DNA from: Deinococcus yavapaiensis KR-236
Lineage (GTDB): Bacteria > Deinococcota > Deinococci > Deinococcales > Deinococcaceae
DNA: 64,000 bases
Assembly: GCF_003217515.1 (NCBI RefSeq)
Contig: NZ_QJSX01000014.1
Coordinates: forward strand, 62,001-126,000
Direction: 5' to 3'
Under the pieces are notes generated by a model that was not told the origin of the DNA, did not search any database, and saw only the letters and a list, made by a program, of their open reading frames with translations. This document shows, in pieces, positions 57,995 through 64,000 of the stretch. Positions within the stretch are counted from its first letter, which is position 1; each line of letters opens with the position of its first letter. The translations under genes and the position numbers were made by a program.

Positions 57995-58855
57995 TCAACC
58001 TTGCCAGTCGGCTCGTTGCGACGTCGATCGTTTCCCGTCGATGTCGGCGAAGCCGTACGCTTCGCCGAGCTCGGCGGCGACGAGGACTTGCCCGGTCTTC
58101 TCGAACACGCGCGGATCGCTCGCAAGGGCGGCGACAGCCCGCCCGATGAACTGCGGAGACTCCGAGTTGGTGAAGTCGAAGGCGCCTTCCGGCGCAAGCA
58201 GCACTCCTTCGGTTCGCACGAGTCCCGGATACAAGGCCACGCTCGTCACGCCGTGAGGCCGAAGGTGGTTGGCCATCGCCGACGCCATGCGGTCCGACAA
58301 GCTCTTGGCGAGAAAGTACGGGATGTTCTCGGTGTCCTTGTGACGCATCGCCGCGAAGAACGAGATGCCGACGATCAATCCTTTCGCTTCCACGAGCAGA
58401 GGCGCGGCGAGTTGGCTCGTGACGTAGTGGGCGCGGACGCCCGACGTGAACATGTCATCCCACACGCTGGTCGGTTGCTCCCAAAAAGGCGCGCTCCACT
58501 TCTCGCCCCGCTCGTCCCAAAGGTGCAATCCCTCGTATCCTCCCCACACGTTGTTCACGAGGACGTCCAGACGGCCGTGCTCCTCGCGAACGCGGTCGAC
58601 GACGGCCTTCGTCTGGGCGTCGTTCGTGTGATCGCATTGCACGGCGACGCCGTGACCTCCGAGGGCCGTGACGTCGCGCGCCGTTTCCTGCAGACTTCCA
58701 CCGAGGAAGGGCATGCGCGTGGAGCGCCCGTCAAGCGTGCGGCCCGTGACGTACACCGTGGCGCCCGCCTCGCCGAGTCCGAGGGCGACGCCTCGTCCGA
58801 TGCCGCGGGACGCTCCTGTGACGAGCGCGACTTTACCCTTCAAGGAGGTCGTCAT
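57995..58855 (-). CDS. SDR family oxidoreductase
   Basis: A 286-residue short-chain dehydrogenase. The cofactor loop TGASRGIG is at 13-20, NNVWGG replaces the usual NNAG, and the catalytic residues are S165, Y180 and K184. An acidic pair after the cofactor loop is not obvious, so NADPH is more likely than NADH, with low confidence. It follows the PAP2 gene by 13 bp on the same strand. Confidence 0.9.
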   Translation of the reverse strand: MTTSLKGKVALVTGASRGIGRGVALGLGEAGATVYVTGRTLDGRSTRMPFLGGSLQETARDVTALGGHGVAVQCDHTNDAQTKAVVDRVREEHGRLDVLVNNVWGGYEGLHLWDERGEKWSAPFWEQPTSVWDDMFTSGVRAHYVTSQLAAPLLVEAKGLIVGISFFAAMRHKDTENIPYFLAKSLSDRMASAMANHLRPHGVTSVALYPGLVRTEGVLLAPEGAFDFTNSESPQFIGRAVAALASDPRVFEKTGQVLVAAELGEAYGFADIDGKRSTSQRADWQG

Positions 58856-58868
58856 GCTTCAGGATGCC

Positions 58869-59561
58869 TCAAGACGCGGGGCGCGTGATGTGCATGACCT
58901 TCGTGAGGCCGAACACCCACGCGATCGAAAAGAGGGCGCCGCCGAGGACGTCGGTGGGGTAGTGCACGCCGATGTACACGCGCGACCACATCATGCCGAG
59001 AACGTACAGAGCGCCGAGAACGATCGCGGGCGCCCGCCAGCGCGTGTTCCACAGCGTGGCGATGATCGTTCCGGCGAGGGCCGCCGCGAACATGGAGTGC
59101 CCGCTGGGAAAGCTGGAGTCGTTCTCGGGCAAGAAGGGCTTCCAGAGGTGGGGGCGGGGGCGGTCGAAGAAGAGCTTGAGCAGGAAGTTGATGGTGGCGA
59201 GCCCGCCGAGAGTGAAGACGGCGAAGTAGCCGAAGCGATGCCGTCGGCGGTACAGCACGAAGAAGAGGATGAGGGCGAGCGGCGTCATGCCGCGCGCGCT
59301 TCCGAGCAGCGAGAAGAACGCGGCGATGTGGTTGAGGGTCGCGGACGTGTGGGCGTGCAACGCGAGCATGAGCGGCTCTTCGAGGGGAAAAGGCTCTTTG
59401 TCGTACACGTCGTCGGCGATCTTCGTGAAGATGAACAGCGGCACGAGCAGGCCGACCGCGAGGGCGAGCAGAGGACGCCAATGCGTTCGGAGGAACTTCG
59501 CCAAGGTCTTGAGGTGAAAGCGCGCGACGTCACGAGGCGACGAGGAGTCCGTGGAGTCCAT
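58869..59561 (-). CDS. Phosphatase PAP2 family protein
   Basis: A 230-residue membrane phosphatase, probably acting on undecaprenyl or lipid phosphates at the outer face. Six helices surround the three PAP2 motifs: K129...R134-P135 in KLFFDRPRPH, FPSGHS (151-156) and SRVYIGVHYPTD with R194 and H200. Start ATG 59561 lies six bases after TACGCT. It is followed by the SDR gene. Confidence 0.92.
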   Translation of the reverse strand: MDSTDSSSPRDVARFHLKTLAKFLRTHWRPLLALAVGLLVPLFIFTKIADDVYDKEPFPLEEPLMLALHAHTSATLNHIAAFFSLLGSARGMTPLALILFFVLYRRRHRFGYFAVFTLGGLATINFLLKLFFDRPRPHLWKPFLPENDSSFPSGHSMFAAALAGTIIATLWNTRWRAPAIVLGALYVLGMMWSRVYIGVHYPTDVLGGALFSIAWVFGLTKVMHITRPAS

Positions 59562-59567
59562 CGAGGA

Positions 59568-59573
59568 AGCGTA
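59568..59573 (-). promoter_or_regulatory. Leaderless -10 box of the PAP2 gene
   Basis: TACGCT on the minus strand, six bases, then ATG 59561. Confidence 0.6.
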
Positions 59574-59602
59574 CACGGGTCTTCGCTCGGCGTGCTGACA
59601 AG

Positions 59603-59641
59603 AAGGCGAGGCGATAGAAGAGTGTTTCTTCGCCTCGCCTT
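59603..59641 (-). terminator. Hairpin after the aldo/keto reductase gene
   Basis: Twelve-bp outer stem (59603-59614/59630-59641) plus a 4-bp inner stem with one bulge. Confidence 0.6.
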
Positions 59642-59656
59642 GAAGTTCGCGCTTGC

Positions 59657-60652
<996 letters not shown>

Positions 60653-60689
60653 GTCAGCTGTTATACACGGCTGTGCCACAATGGCGCGT

Positions 60690-61544
60690 ATGACCGAGGT
60701 GAATGTCGCGTCAGCCGGGCGATCGCTCGTGACTTGGCTGACCGTGCTGCAAGCGTTGAGCGTGGTGGGCGCCGCCGCGTCCCTCGCGCTGCTGTTCGTT
60801 CCGTCGGGCGCGGGACTGCCCGCGGGCATTCTGCTGGGCATCACGCTCGTTCAAATCTTGCTGGCGCTCGTGTACGTGCTCGTCTTGCAGCTCACCAAAG
60901 GCTGGATGACGAACGCGCGCATGTGGGCGACAGGTGAGGGAACGCCCGATCCGGACGTCACGGCGCGGCAAGGACGGACGTTGTCGGGGTGGCTGGTGTT
61001 CGGGCAGTGGCTGCCGGTCGTGGCCTTGCCGATCGTGGGCGGCCTCGTGTGGTACGCGTCGAGCCTCGCGCTCGACCCGGCCGTGTTGGCGCAGTCTGGC
61101 GTGGACACCTCGAGCCTTCCCTCGGGCATGACGAGCGAGCAAATCGCGGGCGTCGCGCGCATCGGGATTCTCGTCACGCTGGTGATGTTCGGCTTGCCGT
61201 CCATCGTCATCAACTTCGCGATCCTCGGTTGGATTCGGCGCTGGATGAGCGGCGTGACGGACGCGGTCGCGGGACGCTCGCCGAGTGAAACCCGCTTGCC
61301 GGAACTCGCCGGAACGCTGGGGCGTTGGTTCACGTTCTTTCAGGTGCTGCTGGTGTTCTTCGCGGCCCTGCTGTTGATCGTGCCGCTCCTTCCGACGCAA
61401 GAAGGCGTGAACGCGGGCCTCGGAGACCGCTTGAACTTGCTGCTGGCCTTCTTGCAGCTCGCGCTCTACACGGCGCTGCTGCAGTGGTCGAAGTCGTTCA
61501 TGTTCGGCGTGACACGGCGAGCGGCAGGACAGGCGTCACGCTGA
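60690..61544 (+). CDS. Multi-pass membrane hypothetical protein
   Basis: A 284-residue protein with about six membrane helices, e.g. TWLTVLQALSVVGAAASLALLF, ILLGITLVQILLALVYVLVLQL, WLPVVALPIVGGLVWYA and LLVFFAALLLIVPLL. Short basic loops alternate with an external loop at about 120-150. ATG 60690 is preferred, but the in-frame ATG at 60681 (three residues longer) is equally close to the TATACA-like -10. Not recognised. Confidence 0.72.
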   Translation: MTEVNVASAGRSLVTWLTVLQALSVVGAAASLALLFVPSGAGLPAGILLGITLVQILLALVYVLVLQLTKGWMTNARMWATGEGTPDPDVTARQGRTLSGWLVFGQWLPVVALPIVGGLVWYASSLALDPAVLAQSGVDTSSLPSGMTSEQIAGVARIGILVTLVMFGLPSIVINFAILGWIRRWMSGVTDAVAGRSPSETRLPELAGTLGRWFTFFQVLLVFFAALLLIVPLLPTQEGVNAGLGDRLNLLLAFLQLALYTALLQWSKSFMFGVTRRAAGQASR

Positions 61545-61556
61545 GCAGCGACGCGC

Positions 61557-62303
61557 TCAAGGACGAGGCGCCCGCAGCGTGACGCCTTCGCGTACGAGCG
61601 CGTCGCGCAAGGAACGGGCGAGGGCGACGGCGTCTCGCCCGTCGCCATGCAAGCACAAAGTCTGCGCTTCGAGCTTCAGCGGCGCGCCCTCGGCGTTCAC
61701 CTCGCCGCGCACCGCGATGGACAGGCCTTGCCGAATGGCCGCCTCGCCGTGCAGAACCGATCCCGGTCGCGCGCGCGGCATGAGGGTGCCGTCGCGCAGA
61801 TAGGCGCGGTCGGCGAAGGTCTCGGCGACTTCGACGAGGTTCTCGGCGGCGGCGGCCCTCAGCAATTCGGAGTTCGGCAAGCCGAACAACAACCGAATGC
61901 CGCTCGCCTTGACGCTTCTGGCAATCGCGAGGGAGAGCTCGAAGTCCCGAACGGCCATGTTGTAAAGAGCGCCGTGCGGCTTGACGTGCGCTATGGTTGC
62001 GCCCTCCTCGCGGGCGACGGCTTGCAAAGCGGCAATCTGCTCGGACACGAACTCGAAAGCTTGAGAAGGCGTCACGGGACGCTCGACGCGCCCGAAGTTC
62101 TCACGGTCGGGAAAGCCGGGATGCGCGCCGATCGCCACGCCGCCTCGCAGTGCGAGGCGCACCGACGCTCGCATCGTCACCTCGTCACCGGCGTGACCGC
62201 CGCAAGCGACGTTCGCGCTCGTGACGACGTCGAGGATGTCGGCTTCGCCGGGGCTGCCCTCGCCGAGGTCGGCGTTGAGGTCAAGTTCGAGAAGTCGCTG
62301 CAT
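61557..62303 (-). CDS. pxpA: 5-oxoprolinase subunit PxpA
   Basis: A 248-residue LamB/YcsF-family subunit that, with PxpB and PxpC, opens 5-oxoproline to glutamate using ATP. DLNADLGEG at the start, ANVACGGHAGD and HVKPHGALYN are diagnostic. The 5' end overlaps pxpC by 23 bp. Gene order pxpB-pxpC-pxpA on the minus strand matches many bacteria. Confidence 0.95.
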   Translation of the reverse strand: MQRLLELDLNADLGEGSPGEADILDVVTSANVACGGHAGDEVTMRASVRLALRGGVAIGAHPGFPDRENFGRVERPVTPSQAFEFVSEQIAALQAVAREEGATIAHVKPHGALYNMAVRDFELSLAIARSVKASGIRLLFGLPNSELLRAAAAENLVEVAETFADRAYLRDGTLMPRARPGSVLHGEAAIRQGLSIAVRGEVNAEGAPLKLEAQTLCLHGDGRDAVALARSLRDALVREGVTLRAPRP

Positions 62304-63222
62304 ACGCCCACTCTACCGCTCGCCGCAATCCGCGCAGGACGCGTTCCTCCTCACGCAAGGCGGCCACGGCGGCGTCGAGGCTCACCGGTTCGAAGCGCAC
62401 GGCGTCTCCGGGGCGCAGTTGGCCGAGCCGTGGAAGATCCACGCGCGCCACGACCCCGAAGCGGGCGTAGCCGCCGTGCGTGCCCGAATCGGCGAGCAAG
62501 GCGATGGGCACGCCGTCGGGCGGGCATTGCAAGAGGCCCGGCACGACCGGCTCGGACGGCCCGGCGGCGGGCGGTGAGGAGAACGAGGGGCCGTCGAGGC
62601 GCAACCCCGTGCGGTCCGACGTCGCCGAGACGCGCCACGAGGACTCCACCAGGAGATCGGCGAGGGGCGCTTCTGGAAGGAAGCGCACGCGCGTCGCCCG
62701 CCCTACGACGCGCCGCAGCGAAGCATGAAGGTGCAGGCGAGGAGGCGTCTCGAGAGGTTCCTCGCGCCATGTCAGCGCGTCGCCGCGACGCAACGCGCGC
62801 CCTTCGTGCCCTCCGAAGCCTGCCCGAAGCTCGGTGGAGGCGCTGCCGAAGACCACGTTCCCGGTGAAGCCGCCGCGCACGGCGAGGTAGCTGCGCGCGC
62901 CCGCGTTCACACGCCCGATCTTCAGCTCGTCGCCGGGCTCCACGCGCAGGGGACGGTAAGGCGCGACGGGGACGTCGTTCAGCCACGCTTCGGGAAGCGC
63001 GCCCGCGAGCGCCACGACGCCCGCGCGCTCGAAGCGTAAGGTCGGACCGTTCCACGTGACCTCAAGGGCGGGCGCGCCGTCCGGATTGCGAACGAGGCTG
63101 TTGGCGACGCGCAGGGAGAAGGCGTCGAGCGCGCCTCCCGTCGGCACGCCGAGGTGCCGCGTTGCGGGACGGCCGAGGTCTTGCACGGTCGTGAGGAGGC
63201 CGGGACTCGAAACGCGCAGCAC
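62281..63222 (-). CDS. pxpC: 5-oxoprolinase subunit PxpC (KipA-type)
   Basis: A 313-residue biotin-dependent-carboxylase-like subunit (formerly KipA/allophanate hydrolase 2). SSPGLLTTVQDLGRPATRHLGVPTGGALD opens the family domain and GLLQCPPDGVPIALLADSGTHGGYA closes it. GTG 63222 is chosen because it gives the standard N-terminus and sits one base after the pxpB stop; an upstream ATG would extend into pxpB. Confidence 0.93.
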   Translation of the reverse strand: MLRVSSPGLLTTVQDLGRPATRHLGVPTGGALDAFSLRVANSLVRNPDGAPALEVTWNGPTLRFERAGVVALAGALPEAWLNDVPVAPYRPLRVEPGDELKIGRVNAGARSYLAVRGGFTGNVVFGSASTELRAGFGGHEGRALRRGDALTWREEPLETPPRLHLHASLRRVVGRATRVRFLPEAPLADLLVESSWRVSATSDRTGLRLDGPSFSSPPAAGPSEPVVPGLLQCPPDGVPIALLADSGTHGGYARFGVVARVDLPRLGQLRPGDAVRFEPVSLDAAVAALREEERVLRGLRRAVEWAYAATSRT

Positions 63223-63223
63223 G

Positions 63224-63850
63224 TCACACCGCCTCGAAGCGCACGAGGTCACCGGGACGCAGCACGATCGGCTCGTCGCGCGAAGCGTCGAACATCGCTT
63301 TGGACGTTCTTCCGAGAAGGTGCCAGCCTCCCGGAGAGGCGAGCGGGTACACGGCCGTCCACGGGCCGCCGATCCCGACGCTGCCCGGCTCCAGACGCGT
63401 CCTCGGCGTGGCGCGGCGCGGCAACTGCAACACCGACGGCAAGCCGCGCAAGTACGCGAAGCCGGGCAGGAAGCCCAAGAAGGCGACTTCGTAGAAGGTG
63501 CCCGAGTGCAAGGCGATCACCTCGCTCGGCGAGAGGTCCGTGAGGCGCGCGACGTCGTGCAAGTCCGGCCCGTCGTAGGAGACGGGAATGGTGAGGGTGC
63601 GGGCGGGTTCTCGCTCCGGAGGTCGAAGCGTCGGGATGATCGCGCGCAAACGGTTCTCCAAGTCGGCCGCATCGACGAGGGCCGCGTCGTACAGAATCGT
63701 CAGGACGTCCTCGGCGGGAACGCTGCACGTCACGCCGAGCAGGGAAGCGCGCGTCAAGAACGCGTGCAAGGCGAGGGCGAGGGCGGAGCGCCACACGATG
63801 CCCGCGTCGCCCAATCGCTCAAAGGTGATCTTCGTGCCGAGATGATCCAT
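63224..63850 (-). CDS. pxpB: 5-oxoprolinase subunit PxpB (KipI-type)
   Basis: A 208-residue subunit of the oxoprolinase complex (formerly KipI). YEVAFLGFLPGFAYLRGLP and RLEPGSVGIGGPWTAVYPLASPGGW are diagnostic. ATG 63850 (MDHLGTKITFERLGDAG) gives the normal N-terminus; an upstream in-frame ATG at 63913 overlaps the divergent gene at 63874 and is rejected. First gene of the pxpBCA unit. Confidence 0.94.
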   Translation of the reverse strand: MDHLGTKITFERLGDAGIVWRSALALALHAFLTRASLLGVTCSVPAEDVLTILYDAALVDAADLENRLRAIIPTLRPPEREPARTLTIPVSYDGPDLHDVARLTDLSPSEVIALHSGTFYEVAFLGFLPGFAYLRGLPSVLQLPRRATPRTRLEPGSVGIGGPWTAVYPLASPGGWHLLGRTSKAMFDASRDEPIVLRPGDLVRFEAV

Positions 63851-63861
63851 GAAGCCTGCTT

Positions 63862-63867
63862 TAAGAT
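63862..63867 (+). promoter_or_regulatory. Leaderless -10 box of the gene at the right edge
   Basis: TAAGAT, six bases, then ATG 63874; it lies between divergent starts. Confidence 0.5.
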
Positions 63868-63873
63868 GCGCGC

Positions 63874-64000
63874 ATGCCGTGGTTGCGCGCCCTGTCCATC
63901 CCTCATGATACAAGCGTCGAGTTCGGCACCTTCCTGGCCGACCTCGACGCGCAGCTCAGCGATCCTGGAACGGACCGTGACGCGTTGACCCGCGAACTTC
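63874..64000 (+). CDS. 5' end of an unidentified gene, cut by the window
   Basis: Forty-two open codons (MPWLRALSIPHDTSVEFGTF, then an acidic, Asp-rich stretch) run off the right edge without a stop. The TAAGAT box six bases before the ATG matches the leaderless pattern, and the frame is divergent from pxpB. Too short to identify. Confidence 0.5.
   Translation, partial: MPWLRALSIPHDTSVEFGTFLADLDAQLSDPGTDRDALTREL

Overview
The window is a high-GC bacterial chromosome segment and most resembles Deinococcus or a close relative. This is inferred from gene content (multi-MshEN PilB, DinB-like and PP2C proteins, acyl-ACP desaturase, aguAB, many short lineage-type hypotheticals). It also rests on a start grammar in which about twenty genes have a TANNNT -10 box only 5-9 nt before the start codon and no Shine-Dalgarno, the pattern of leaderless mRNAs that are abundant in Deinococcus. 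No rRNA, tRNA, CRISPR array, transposase or prophage was seen; it reads as core/accessory chromosome.

Layout. 1-7.1 kb: a helical hypothetical, fabI, pgeF/yfiH, a YqeG phosphatase, then the type IV pilus motor pair pilB-pilT. 7.1-15 kb: a sulfurtransferase and SufE-like protein, a RecQ-type helicase, two paralogous small proteins flanking a Gfo/Idh/MocA oxidoreductase, a neutral zinc metallopeptidase, an FRG-domain protein. 15-20.1 kb: mtnK and a DUF2064 transferase divergent from a GT28-like glycosyltransferase, which faces a GH1-like hydrolase coupled to pdxY. 20.2-26.3 kb: DUF305 protein, small HTH protein, acyl-ACP desaturase, small secreted/membrane proteins, hydrolase, an AsnC-domain protein, an M20 amidohydrolase.

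26.4-33.4 kb is a maltodextrin-type operon: LacI regulator, binding protein, two permeases with unusual insertions, glycogen-debranching-type hydrolase, with a clear promoter and two operators upstream. 33.4-40.1 kb: GNAT, DinB and flavin reductase in a row, pheST with a transcription attenuator and leader peptide, PP2C phosphatase and RidA. 40.1-43.4 kb: a second sugar ABC importer (no ATPase gene in either cluster). 43.5-49.3 kb: a fused AhbA/AhbB (siroheme decarboxylase)-like protein usually called AsnC/Lrp, ROK kinase plus SIS protein, HD protein, and an MFS exporter flanked by two related winged-helix regulators.

49.3-64 kb: a peptidase-like hydrolase, M23 peptidase, APH-type phosphotransferase, a 1227-residue soluble PAS/GAF histidine kinase, aguA-aguB (agmatine to putrescine), PAP2 and SDR, aldo/keto reductase, a membrane protein, the pxpBCA 5-oxoprolinase operon, and the start of one more gene at the right edge.

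The most interesting item is the pheS leader: a consensus promoter, a leaderless 20-codon leader peptide with a single rare UUU Phe codon in a hairpin loop, and a perfect intrinsic terminator just before pheS. Second is a two-hairpin terminator element present in near-identical copies behind the two AsnC-fold genes, 20 kb apart.
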